A stretch of DNA of 64,000 bases, from contig JANSLP010000110.1 of assembly GCA_029298735.1 (NCBI GenBank), positions 1 to 64,000 on the forward strand, written 5' to 3'. The notes under the pieces were generated by a model. It worked only from the letters and a program-made list of their open reading frames with translations, ran no database searches and had not been told where the DNA came from. Shown here piece after piece: positions 1-10,348 of the stretch (its first letter is position 1; each line of letters starts with the position of its first letter). The position numbers and the translations under genes were made by a program. Origin of the DNA: Ophiostoma sp. CBS 140.51 (Eukaryota > Ascomycota > Sordariomycetes > Ophiostomatales > Ophiostomataceae).

Positions 1-496
1 ACAAACCAAAGAACCTGGTTCAAGAGTGCCTGCTGCCATTATCTTTCCTTCTCATCCAATTTTCCATTCTGTCTTCTTTACATCTTATGTTTCGGCTACA
101 GCAATTCATACAAAAATGCTATCCATTTCTGTCTGTGATGAATCACCCTTCAGCACTTTGCATATGTCCATAGTCAACTTTACAGAGCTCAGAAGATGTC
201 TGAATGTGTAAACTACTCTAGACCGGTTAATTCATTGAAAAATAGCACGACGTGCCATAAATGATTATGATATTTCACCGGCTTCTTTTTCGTCCTTCGT
301 ATTTCTATATTAGCATGGAATATATATCATAGTATACCAAACGTCTTTTGCCGGGGATAGGAATTTAGATATGCTGAGGAGAGAAAAGACTGTCATATGA
401 GGGCCGACTCGCCTGATACCCTCGAGTATGGTGTAAAACAGTGCTATCTAGACAGAATAAAATGAATTTAAAAGAGTTGAGGGCACCCATATCAAA
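1..496. other. Intergenic, no gene seen
   Basis: AT-rich left edge of the window. The only open frames are short and lack recognisable protein features. No tRNA-like or repeat structure was noticed. The neighbouring gene to the left is outside the window. Confidence 0.6.
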
Positions 497-1306
497 ATGC
501 ATCCTTTAGCGGCTCTCTTGGCCGCTGCCCAAACGACGCTCGGTGCTGCCGTAGTGCATCATCATCATCTCAGAGGGGGCAACACTACGCGATGTCTACT
601 TCCGGATGCCACCCAGACAGCAAGCACCTTCACTGGACATGAGAATGGGATCAAGGGCATCTATGATGGCTAGGTGCCATCGAAAGTGTAAACACATCTT
701 TGCCCCCTTGGTGCGAGTCAAGTCTCCGACCTCCAACATCGTGTAGTGACGGTACCAATTTTATCAATGTCTGCGCTGGTCTTTCCTGACAAACGGCCGC
801 CAACTATCGACAGCACCGTGCAACGGCATCCCTATGGGCCGACTGCCGGCCAAGACCAACATGGTATCTTCGCTCATCACATCACCAGCCTGGAATGCGT
901 CATTGCCAGCGCATACCACGTATAATGTCACTATTTAGACGATACAACTTCGCGCCGGCCACCTTGTCAACCTTCTGTCCAGCTACTACATAGCGCCCCA
1001 GGACCTCGACGAAAATGGCTACATTTACGGGCACTGCCACATCACCGTATAGGCTCTACTGACTGGCATCGGAAGTTCTGGCGGAGCGAGCGGCCTTGTA
1101 CCAGATCCACATCCTTTGTCTTCTTCAAAGGCATTGACGATCCTGCAACAGCGGACGGGAGGCTCCAGACGACAGTTCCCGGCGGTCTGTCTGCAGGTAC
1201 ATACCGGGTGTGTACCATGATAGCGGCCCCGAACCACCAGCGCGTTTTGATGCCAGGGGCGCGGCGTGGAGCTCAGGACGACTGCGTTCGAACTCGCGTT
1301 GTTTGA
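497..1306 (+). pseudogene. Decayed gene for a small fungal secreted protein
   Basis: Starts with an ATG at 497 and a signal-peptide-like N-terminus (MHPLAALLAAAQTTLGAA), then is broken by stops and frame changes. Frame 2 runs from 497 with TAG at 671-673 and resumes around 732-787 (SCSDGTNFINVCAGLS, then TGA). The reading then moves to frame 0 from about 819 (CNGIPMGRLPAKTNMVSS, then SPAWNASLPAHTTYNV, TAG at 936, and YYIAPQDLDENGYIYGHCH up to TAG at 1050). It returns to frame 2 near 1116 (FFKGIDDPA, GGLSAGTYRVCTM) and ends at TGA 1304-1306. The fragments, in order, look like a family of small secreted ascomycete proteins of unknown function that I recognise from memory; no search was run. Splicing cannot rescue it, because no donor or acceptor sits at the breaks. 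Seen: the order of fragments and the stops. Inferred: loss of function. Confidence 0.65.
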
Positions 1307-1743
1307 GGATGAGAGCAAGCAGGGAAGAGCATATCACAGAAGACATAAATGGACAGAAAAAAGTACATCGTGAAAATAAGGGTATCGTGTTTTCATCTAA
1401 ATGTTGGATCATGTCATATGCTGCGCCGATTTGCTCTTTTGAGCAACGTTTTTTGAACGCCTTTTGTTATGAAGAAAAGCGAGACTTCCCACTCCCCAAA
1501 TCCCGAGGCAAGTTAGCTGTACTTCGCGTGTAATTGATACAACTCTTCCGAGAGGAAGATATCTGGCCATGATGACCCTGCCAAAAAAAGAAGAAGTCAA
1601 AGTGTGATGCGTAAAAGTACATAAATAAACGTAAAATATACAGGAGCAAAGGAGGCACATCGATGTGTAGAGATGTGACTCATTTGTGAAGCTGTCGAAT
1701 CAGGGGGACAGCGACTGGTCGGTCATCTGATGGCATGGTCAGC
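1307..1743. other. Intergenic, 3' flank of the histidine kinase
   Basis: Between the pseudogene and the stop codon of the minus-strand kinase. It probably holds the 3' UTR of the kinase. Nothing else was recognised. Confidence 0.5.
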
Positions 1744-4482
1744 TTAAGCTGGCAGCCAAGTCAGGATCTTGTCGACAAGCATGCGCTTGATGACAGGCTT
1801 GGAAATGTAGTCGTCCATGCCGAATGCGAGACATTGCTCGCGATCACCCTTGAGTGCGTACGCCGTCATGGCGATAATGGGCAGATTGATACCGTTCTTT
1901 CTCATCCGAACCGTAGCCTCATGGCCATCCATGACCGGCATGCTAATGTCCATGAAACAGAGGTCGAATTCAGTGGGCCGCTCGAGAGCATGCTTGACGG
2001 CCTGGGACCCGTCGGAGGCAACTGTAATGAAATCCTTGTTGAAGCCGAATGTGCCAAGGATGCGAAGAAGGACTCGCTGGTTGGTGGTGTTGTCCTCTGC
2101 AATAAGAAGCCGCTTTCCGGGAGCGCGCTCACGCAAAAGGGCGACGTTTTGCTCGAATTCCTTTTGTAACCGAATCTGAGGATCTTCTGGCAAATTATCC
2201 AGGTCGACTAGGGTGTTGGTTCGGGTCGGCGAAGGCAAGGGATCTCGCAAGGGAAGTTTGAGGGCGGGGAAGTTGGTTGAAGATGTGAGTATGATGGTGT
2301 CGGTCGGAGATAGAAGAGACTGGGGTGAATCTTTGCCGTCTTTTTTGGTATCTGGTGATGGTTTTGATTTGGGTGACAGTGCTGGTTCGGATGCCAGGGG
2401 CAGAGGGCTTCCTTCGCTGGATGGGGTGGTCGCTGGGCTGGAAGAGTCCGATGACAATGCATCGGAGGACATTTCGGTAGATACCTCAGTGGGTACCCCA
2501 GCGAGCGCATCGGGAGACAAAATAATCTCTCCTCCTGGCAAAGGGCTGACGGCACCGTCATCTTCAATAAGGTCGAAACCTGAACCAGCAGCTACTTCTG
2601 CCTTTGACAGGCCGACTTTCTTGGCGATTCTTTCCAGTGGCGGAGAAATTGTTTGCGCCTTTTCAAGCTCGAACTGTGCTAGCTTTTGACCTGGTGGCGT
2701 CAATGTGCCTCGCCGGGCAAGTCTTTTGCTTGTGTCTACTTCGTTGTCGGATTTGTTGAGTTGGGAAAGGCTCTTGATCTTCAAGAATCGGATTGAAAAC
2801 CAGAAAATGCTGCCTTTCCCGTCTGGATTTGGTGAGAAACCAATGTCACCACCCATTAGCTCAACAAGAGACTTGCAAATGGACAGACCAAGACCTGTGC
2901 CCTGGAACCTTTTCTTGGTTGTAGTGTCGACCTGGGTGAATGGCATAAAAAGGCTGGAGGTTGCATGTTTTGGAATCCCGATACCCGAGTCTGTGACCCT
3001 CGTGAGAATGTTGAACGTGTCTTCGTCTTGGTCTTGAACAGTTACTGCCACCCGGATGTATCCCTTGTCTGTGAATTTGGTGGCGTTGCCGACGATGTTC
3101 TGCACGACTTGACGATAGCGCAAAGGATCTCCCTGGACAGCCCGAGGCAAGTCGCTGGCGAGGGCAAGCTGTAGACGGACGTTGGGCTGCAGCGTTGGCT
3201 GTATGCTGCGGACGACAGATGTGATGATGCTGGCGATGCCGACAATGTCGGTATGAATGGAGAAGCTGCCGGATGCAAGTTTTGAGTAGTCGAGGATGTC
3301 GTTAATCACACGCAAGAGGACTTGGCCAGAATCATCAATGATGCTGGCCGTCTCACGCTGTTCGGGTGTCAATGCGGTATCAAGAAGCAGGCTACAAGCA
3401 GACAACATGCCGTGCATTGGCGTGCGGATTTCGTGGGACATATTGGCGAGGAAGTCAGACTTGAGCTTCGCGCTTTCCTCGTATGCAGCGATGACACGGA
3501 CCTCGGCGGCACGGCGTTCTGTCATGTTGCGTGTAACCTTACCGAAGCCCACGTGGACTCCGTTCTTGTGGATGGCTGTGATGGTTACGTTGGCCCAGAA
3601 GCGACTTCCATCTTTGCGGAATCGCCAGCCCTCGTCCTCGACACGGCCATCGCGGAGGCAGTCCTCAAGCTCTCTCTGGGGCTTGCGGTCTTCAATATCT
3701 CTGGGACCATAGAAGATTGAGAAATGTTTGCCGATAATCTCCTCTTGGGTGTAACCTTTGTTCAATTCGGCACCGGCGTTCCACGTGGCAATGTTGCCTT
3801 CGACATCGAGCAGGAAAATGGCATAGTCCTTAACCGATTGGACCAAGATGCGGAATGACTCGTCTATGGAGAGACCGCTCACCAAATTTCGATACCCTGA
3901 AGACTGTTGAAATGATGCCTGGGCCTCACTTGCGAGAGGCACAACTGCGGGAATCTCTATCTGTGGTAGGGGTGGCACGCCTATTGCTGTGGGAGAGGTG
4001 GACTGGGTGTGTGTCCATTCAAAAACGAGGGAGACGGGTGCGTCATCGCGGAAAATCGGAATTGCACGAAGGCTCCAGGCCAAGTCGATACCAAAGGAAC
4101 TCACGGCCGCGCCAGTTGATGAGCTGCGTCCCGACAATGTCTGCACAGCACGAAGGTTGATCGATGCTTGTAAGATGGTCTTGATACGGACGCGGTCGTT
4201 GTTTGACAGAAGGATCTGATCCTCGATTACGAGAAGAATATCTCGGCCAACGCATTTATTCGGGTCGAGTCCAAGGACGGCTAGGAAGCTTCGGGAGAGG
4301 CGCATGATTTGGAAAGTTGGAGAGAGGATGGCAGACGCAACGGGGGACAAGTCAAATATTTCGCCCATGTTGACATCACTACCGTTGTCGATTGTTGGAG
4401 CGTCCACTTTAGGGGAAGACATGTCGACGGCCGTGGCGGGCGCCATACCGAGTGCCACATCTGCTGCTGGCTGGGTCAACAT
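1744..4482 (-). CDS. Hybrid histidine kinase with PAS sensor and C-terminal receiver
   Basis: A single 912-residue frame with no intron; the ATG is at 4482. Order of parts: an N-terminal PAS-like region (about 40-160), a clear PAS/PAC domain (about 205-325, with GWRFRKDGSRFWANV and GKVTRNMTERR), a HisKA dimerisation segment with the phospho-accepting His about residue 350 (ANMSHEIRTPMHGML), an HATPase domain with N box (NIVGNATKFTDKG), G1 (DSGIGIP) and G2 (GTGLGLSICKSLVE), a Ser/Pro-rich linker (about 600-775), and a receiver domain (about 789-909) with the phospho-acceptor Asp about 845 in DISMPVMDG and the conserved Lys about 895. All catalytic residues are present, so an active His-to-Asp phosphorelay protein feeding an HPt protein is expected. 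Architecture resembles the TcsA/Fos-1 type of ascomycete kinases, but the group assignment is tentative. It is divergent from the Zn2Cys6 gene at 7374. Confidence 0.93.
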   Translation of the reverse strand: MLTQPAADVALGMAPATAVDMSSPKVDAPTIDNGSDVNMGEIFDLSPVASAILSPTFQIMRLSRSFLAVLGLDPNKCVGRDILLVIEDQILLSNNDRVRIKTILQASINLRAVQTLSGRSSSTGAAVSSFGIDLAWSLRAIPIFRDDAPVSLVFEWTHTQSTSPTAIGVPPLPQIEIPAVVPLASEAQASFQQSSGYRNLVSGLSIDESFRILVQSVKDYAIFLLDVEGNIATWNAGAELNKGYTQEEIIGKHFSIFYGPRDIEDRKPQRELEDCLRDGRVEDEGWRFRKDGSRFWANVTITAIHKNGVHVGFGKVTRNMTERRAAEVRVIAAYEESAKLKSDFLANMSHEIRTPMHGMLSACSLLLDTALTPEQRETASIIDDSGQVLLRVINDILDYSKLASGSFSIHTDIVGIASIITSVVRSIQPTLQPNVRLQLALASDLPRAVQGDPLRYRQVVQNIVGNATKFTDKGYIRVAVTVQDQDEDTFNILTRVTDSGIGIPKHATSSLFMPFTQVDTTTKKRFQGTGLGLSICKSLVELMGGDIGFSPNPDGKGSIFWFSIRFLKIKSLSQLNKSDNEVDTSKRLARRGTLTPPGQKLAQFELEKAQTISPPLERIAKKVGLSKAEVAAGSGFDLIEDDGAVSPLPGGEIILSPDALAGVPTEVSTEMSSDALSSDSSSPATTPSSEGSPLPLASEPALSPKSKPSPDTKKDGKDSPQSLLSPTDTIILTSSTNFPALKLPLRDPLPSPTRTNTLVDLDNLPEDPQIRLQKEFEQNVALLRERAPGKRLLIAEDNTTNQRVLLRILGTFGFNKDFITVASDGSQAVKHALERPTEFDLCFMDISMPVMDGHEATVRMRKNGINLPIIAMTAYALKGDREQCLAFGMDDYISKPVIKRMLVDKILTWLPA

Positions 4483-4743
4483 TGTTCAAGCAGCCCGTGG
4501 CCTCAGAGAGGCAGTGTGACGAGAGGAAGGACGAGACGATCCAGCGTGGCGGCTGAATCAAGACAGACAACGTAAGGAAGGTTTCTGAAAAAGAAAAGAG
4601 AAATCCGGTCAGAGTCGTAAACGTGGGATCGTGTGCTCCAACAGACGGATGCGCCAATGCGGTTTCGATAAGATTGACGAAGAAGCTTTGACGAGCTGGG
4701 TTGAGGTTGTTAAGGAAGTGGGTAGGAAGGATCCAACGATATT

Positions 4744-4778
4744 CAAAAAAAGAAAAAAAAAGAAAAAGAAAAAGAGAA
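4744..4778. repeat. Purine (A/G) low-complexity tract
   Basis: Runs of A broken by single G residues over about 35 bases. On the minus strand it is a pyrimidine tract about 260 bases upstream of the kinase start. Confidence 0.8.
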
Positions 4779-6476
4779 TACAACATTATAGAGTAGAGGG
4801 GCCACGACAAGACCAGGCAAGTCTGTTGCAGGGCCCGTAGAAGCCCACAAGAGGGAGAATACGGGAGGGGTGCCGCAAAGTGAACAGAATGACCAAAGAA
4901 AGACAGTCTAGACCCAACTCTCACAGATACAACGGTTCATCGCCGATCACCTGTTAACCCCCATCCACCACGCATCGCTGGAGACTGGCTTGGTGTGGAA
5001 GGCCCTTGCCTGGGGCGGCTAGAGCGGCGCTGTGTGGGTGGGTCTCCCAAGACGCAGATTTATCGTGAAAAGCGAGGGAGAATAGTCCAAAGGAAGGGGT
5101 TCAGGGGAAGAATTCTGCGGTATCGTGACGTCATTTATTCTTTTCCAGTGAAGAAGGGCTCCTGTTGAGTATGCTCTGCTCATGATAAGGGTCTGATACC
5201 CTGGGTTAGAGGCTTGAGGCGCCATCTGCTGAACTGCGAGAGGTCGAAATAGGAAGTGAATACACAGCCAGAGAGCGCCATGGCGTGGATACTGTCGACT
5301 GTAGTGCTTCGATCCAGAGGCGGCAGAGCCAGCGGCCGGGAATACAACCGTCTTTGACATGCACAATGGAGCTGTCCGACCAGCCAACAGTAGTTTCCTG
5401 GAACAAAGTGCCGTTTTTGAGAGTTTATTCGACTAATGAATACGGAGTGTCACATAAAGTCAACGGCTGGTCCTACCAACGAGACCTGGGGGAACTGGGG
5501 ATGCCGATCTGTTGCTGCCAGTTTTGCACGCGAGCGGGAGCCAGGTGGGTATTTCCGGCTGATTCTAGTCTTTTCATCAGTCCCCCCCTGGCTGTTCTGG
5601 CCTGGTCTTGACCAGCCTGGAATTTTTTTTTTGGCTTGTCTGGCTCCTGGGAAAGGTCCTTTCACAGCGAGGGGCCGGCCCTGGTATTTGTGGCGAAACG
5701 GACCATGAGCTCCGGGCCAAATAGTTTTGAATGCTTGATTTCCCCAGGGCACAGGGATTGCAGATAGAGTGCAAGCTGCCATTTTCGATCCCCGATTGTT
5801 TGAGGTGGAAAAACGCAGCGTAATCAAAACCTAAAACACATTGTAAATGTAGAGGGAGGGAACTCTGGCACTGATTGCTGACAGTCTGCCAACAAGATAA
5901 CAGTAAAAAGGGTGCCCGTATCAAGGAAACCTGTTTTGCTGCCTGTCGATCATGCATGCCACTGTATTTTGGGCGGGATGGGAGGCTCGATCTCGATCAC
6001 TGCGATCTGGTGATGGCTAGCCCGCCAGTTTGAGGACACTCTCAGACTCTGAAAGCCTTCACAGTGCAGATCTCTTGGGTCCTTTTGCTGCACTTTTAGA
6101 GGCCCCTTGTGAGGGGTCCCGTGACATGAGAATGATTCGTGATGTGATGGCAAAGGAGGGGAAACACATCGCAAAGTCGAAGAATGCCATTGTTTCCCAG
6201 AACTCGATGTTTCGGTGCATCTTCCGATGGCCTTTCGATGGATGTTCGCAGTGTCGATTGTACCCTGCCGCTCGATTTCGATAAGAGGACGAAAGGTGAT
6301 CAAGGGTTGCAATGTCTTTCAATTATGATAGGTGTTGCAAATGAGAGGGGAAACAGAACAGAAAAACGAAGCGAGAGGGAGGTTGCAAATGTGGCATGGC
6401 ATACCTTGGGACACATTGGCGTAAGCCCAAGTACATAAAGTTGCGCCCTATAACGTAGGCCCGCTCCCATTGTGCA

Positions 6477-6512
6477 GTGAAGACGACTGTGAAGACGACT
6501 GTGAAGACGACT
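6477..6512. repeat. Three perfect 12-bp tandem copies
   Basis: The unit GTGAAGACGACT occurs three times without a mismatch at 6477-6488, 6489-6500 and 6501-6512. It lies mid-way in the divergent intergenic region and is not inside a supported gene. Confidence 0.9.
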
Positions 6513-7373
6513 TACCGAATTTGGATCAATTAGACTCGACCTGGAGAGATGAGGCGACATCAACAACTATCGTCAGGCTCACGGCGACGCGTGAGACACA
6601 TCTGTTTACGATCCTTCAGGGTCTTGAAGATACCAATCGGACGGCCTCGTGGGTGACAAAGACAGGGCCTGGGTCCGTTGCGATGCGCACCATGCTGACG
6701 CCTCATCCGAAGTTGTGTGGTGTCGGCTCGGCGATTTCCTTAGGGACGAGACGAGAGCGGCTGGGGCTGTTTGTCTGAGATTTCATCTACGAAGGACGAG
6801 ATGGGACACCAAAAAAAGGGGGCAAAGCAACAAACCAAGACGGCCAAAATCCGACAAATATGGAAAGAGCGACCGAGACTGCCAATTTCACTGAATCAAG
6901 AAGGTATGCAGCCAATTCACGATATTTTCTGCGAGGAAGGAGCAGTTGGGTGCATCTAGACCATAACGCGTGCACAATTGACAAGAAGTGAGCCTGGCAT
7001 TTTACAGCCCATTCTGTCTGCCAACAGCTCGGCGCACCGGCGCTCTCCAATGCCGCCATTGGCTGTCAGTGCATGACGCGGTGCAACTTCCCCCCTAGTT
7101 TTTGTCAGCCTCTGACTCGCAGGTACGCAGCGCCAACTTCAGCCTTGTTAGGCGCTACGTGGACGAGACAGACAGGTACAAACCTAAAACGCTTTTTCGT
7201 CCTTCAGTTCGGCTGAAAGCCGTCATTCTTTGTCATTCCGACATTTTTTATCAGATTCAGCATTTACAATCTATCTCAATGTCGCTTTTTTCCAGCACAT
7301 TGCAGCTTCCTCCTTGAGACACCCTCCCGTCGCAGACGAAGACGAAGAGCAACAACCTTTGCCAGCCTCAATT

Positions 7374-9893
7374 ATGCAGACGACCGGCTTTCGGGCTTGC
7401 GAGTCGTGCCGCGCCCTCAAGGTGCGATGTATGCCAGCCGATGGTGATACTGGGAACAGCACTGGTATCAATGGCACCCTATCGGGCAGCAACACGCCAC
7501 CGGTCGTCCTACCGCCTGTTTCCGAGCGGGCAGCATGTCGCCGATGTAAGGATACCGGTACAACCTGTGTTTATACCGAGCCGAGACGGACGAAGCGCAA
7601 GCGGACCGACGTCCGTGTCCGTGAGTTGGAGCGGGAAGTACGCATGCTGAGCGAGCTGCTGATGCTCCGGAGACGAGTGGCCGAAGAGGGTATGCCAGTG
7701 TCTGAGTACGAGCGGGCCCAGACTTCGGCAAGAGCATCGCTGGCGGCAGCAGCTGCGGCCGTGACGCCACCACCAGCTCAGCAGTCCCTCCCCAACACGC
7801 CGTCCGCCTTGTTTACCGCCCCGCCGCCGCCGGTCTACAACACCGAAACACCGTATAGCGCTCCAAGCCAAGCACCACCACCAGCGCAAGCACCGCCACC
7901 GCCGCCAGCAGCAACAGCAGCAGCAGCAGCATCCTCTGCCACTATGAATATGACTGTGAATGGAACTCTGGAAGCCGACCCTGTGATAGCTGGCATTCTG
8001 TCCATGGACAAGGCTGTTCGGCTGTTCCGCCGCTATGTCACTATGATGGCGCCGCAACGGCCGTTTGTGGTCTTTCCAAAGGTGACTTTGTCTAGCGAGT
8101 TGGACATGACACCTGCTATTGAGGCCTCGATCAGCGTGGTGGCAGCTCTGGTCCGAGAACACACACCTGTCCTCTTTTTGTCGGTTCTGACGGCCGCCAT
8201 GGGAACGGGTTTCGACGAGGATAGCACGCATGGAAGTCCCGACGGCAGCTCTAACAACTTTGGCGACAATAGCGGTAAACAGGAAGACATTGCCACATTG
8301 CTCGACTCTTTACTTTTACGTGTTTACGCCGATCGCATAATTTACCAGAGCGAGAAGTCGCTGGAGCTTGTGCAGGCCTTGCTCATCTCGGCCAACTGGA
8401 ACTTTTACTGCTTTGATAAGCCATTCAGTAACAATTCCCGTCGCGCCGACGACGAAACCTCCCGACAGAATGGCGCTACCTCGAATGTCAGCAGCTTCGA
8501 CCACCTTCGCTTCTACCAACACCTTCACATGGCAGCCACCATGGCCATTGAGCTGGAGCCAGAGTATCATGAGAAGGGAAGCATCTCGACCGGACGCACA
8601 GGGGGTGGCGTTGTAAGCGGCCTACTGGAGGACCCTGTCGCTTTTGAGCGGACATTGCTGGCGTGCTACATGTGCTGCTCTAGCATCTCACTTGGTTTCC
8701 ATCGCCAAGCCATGCTATCCTTCACGCCGACCATGGCCGAGTACCTCCGGCGGCTGGAAACATCGCCCCATGCGGCTTCGACCGACGCGGTCATGGTGGC
8801 CTGGGTCCACCTCCAACGATTGGCGGACACCACTGCTGGCGCATTGGGCCTGCGAGCGGTTGTCTGCAATAGAAGTGGCGGTGCAGCCACGCTTGCCGAC
8901 AACACACCGATCCATGGCTATGATGAGGTGCCTGACCTGTCTGATCCGAAGATTCAAGCGAGCCTCAAGAATGTTACGCGCCAGCTAGAGCAGTGGCGAC
9001 TCGACTACAGCCGTGTCATGACCAACTCTCTCCTCATCCAATACAATACGATTCTGTGCCTGCTCCACGAGTCTTCCTTTTACAACGAGTTTGCCGCATC
9101 CGACCTCAAGCCGCCATACCGCGTGTCCATCCCGGGTACTTTCAACGATATGCCCACGCGTCAACCCCTGACATCCGCCCACCTGGCATCCCGACGCATC
9201 TGTCTCATGGCGTCACGGTCGCTCATCGGCCTGTTTTTGGCCTCGCCTACTGAACAGCTTCTCGGCAGCCCTGTGGTCGTCTATGCCCGTGTTGGCTATG
9301 CGGTGCTTGTGCTTCTTAAGCTGCAGATCTCGGCGGCGCTGCCCGGCGGTGCCATGCACGGCCTGCTGATCGACACCGTGACGGGGGACTCGGCCACGCA
9401 AATCTACCAGTACCTGGAGTCACTGATTGCGCGCCTGGAAGAACTCGAGGCGCTCGGTGGCCGCATTGCGTCTGTCTGGATGTCCATGGTGCGCATCATC
9501 CACGCGTGGTACGAGGCCTACTTTATCCCCGCAGCGAGTGGCCGTGGGGCTGAGGTCAACTCGGACGTCGACCCCATCCTCGAGCCACTGCGGCACTGTG
9601 TGCAGTCCAGCGTGGTGCAGCCGGCCTATACGATCACGCCCGACGTGGTGAAGCAAAAAGTGACCCCGGAGATGCTCAAGCAGCACCCCTACTCGGTAAC
9701 GGACCAAGGCTTCTCATCCCTCGTGTCCGATTTCGGCACGTCAGTGTGTAGCATGCTGTCCACGATGAGCCGTGACGAAGAGGAGGCATTCTTATCTAGC
9801 GCACTGGACACAGGCGAGATTGACCGCTGGATGGACCCCCGGATAGGGCTGGGGGATATCCAGAACCGGCTGTTCGAATTTTCAGCTCTGTGA
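7374..9893 (+). CDS. Zn2Cys6 fungal transcription factor with an expanded cluster loop
   Basis: 839 residues from the ATG at 7374, the first ATG in this frame with family-like sequence after it. The frame is open 48 codons further upstream, but that part has no in-frame ATG and no domain. The DNA-binding cluster is C9-x2-C12-x6-C19, then a 35-residue loop, then C55-x2-C58-x6-C65, followed by a basic stretch (RRTKRKR) and a heptad-like dimerisation helix (about 72-92). A Pro/Ala-rich linker (about 115-200, including alanine and proline runs from CAG/CCG-like triplets) leads to a middle region starting near DKAVRLFRRYVTMM, typical of fungal-specific regulators, up to a stop at 9893. The usual loop between Cys3 and Cys4 is 5-12 residues, so this one is unusually long. 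The nuclear role is inferred from the family; target genes are unknown. Confidence 0.9.
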   Translation: MQTTGFRACESCRALKVRCMPADGDTGNSTGINGTLSGSNTPPVVLPPVSERAACRRCKDTGTTCVYTEPRRTKRKRTDVRVRELEREVRMLSELLMLRRRVAEEGMPVSEYERAQTSARASLAAAAAAVTPPPAQQSLPNTPSALFTAPPPPVYNTETPYSAPSQAPPPAQAPPPPPAATAAAAASSATMNMTVNGTLEADPVIAGILSMDKAVRLFRRYVTMMAPQRPFVVFPKVTLSSELDMTPAIEASISVVAALVREHTPVLFLSVLTAAMGTGFDEDSTHGSPDGSSNNFGDNSGKQEDIATLLDSLLLRVYADRIIYQSEKSLELVQALLISANWNFYCFDKPFSNNSRRADDETSRQNGATSNVSSFDHLRFYQHLHMAATMAIELEPEYHEKGSISTGRTGGGVVSGLLEDPVAFERTLLACYMCCSSISLGFHRQAMLSFTPTMAEYLRRLETSPHAASTDAVMVAWVHLQRLADTTAGALGLRAVVCNRSGGAATLADNTPIHGYDEVPDLSDPKIQASLKNVTRQLEQWRLDYSRVMTNSLLIQYNTILCLLHESSFYNEFAASDLKPPYRVSIPGTFNDMPTRQPLTSAHLASRRICLMASRSLIGLFLASPTEQLLGSPVVVYARVGYAVLVLLKLQISAALPGGAMHGLLIDTVTGDSATQIYQYLESLIARLEELEALGGRIASVWMSMVRIIHAWYEAYFIPAASGRGAEVNSDVDPILEPLRHCVQSSVVQPAYTITPDVVKQKVTPEMLKQHPYSVTDQGFSSLVSDFGTSVCSMLSTMSRDEEEAFLSSALDTGEIDRWMDPRIGLGDIQNRLFEFSAL

Positions 9894-10348
9894 GCGCTAC
9901 TGGTACGGTTGTTATTTGATTTTTATGTTTGTCTTTGTTTGCGATCTACATTGTCCAGGAGTTTTATTGCATCTTCTTTTTTTAACGAAATGATACCACG
10001 CTGCGGGGTCTGTTTCGATCTGTACACATACATTTTTGGCTAGAATTCTAGGTGGGACGTTTACTTTGCATGGACCTTGTCCAGAATTGGATTTGGGTAT
10101 TATGGTGATTCTATCAAATGCCATAGAAGATATGGGAAAAAGAAAAGAAAAGAAATAAAAAAGGAAAATCTCAAAGAGGTCTAAGTTGGACCGATAGCCA
10201 TGAAAAACAAATAGAATGAGCAAAAGAAAACCACCACTTTTTAAACATTAGAAATCGAGCAAAATATACAAAAAAAAAGTACGTATACGCCTTGTTATGC
10301 GAGGTATGTATGATCAGATGGGCAGCATCCAGTGTCTAGTAGTCGCAC
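9894..10348. other. Convergent 3' region
   Basis: AT-rich gap between the 3' ends of the transcription factor (plus) and the MFS exporter (minus). It holds both 3' UTRs. No gene seen. Confidence 0.6.

Larger units (their letters stand above)
4483..7373. other. 2.9 kb divergent intergenic region
   Basis: Separates the minus-strand kinase from the plus-strand transcription factor and must hold both promoters. The kinase side has a purine-rich A/G tract (4744-4778) that would be a pyrimidine tract in the kinase leader. The region 7100-7373 is probably the 5' UTR of the transcription factor. Open frames in this region are short and overlap in several frames. No gene is supported. Confidence 0.6.
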
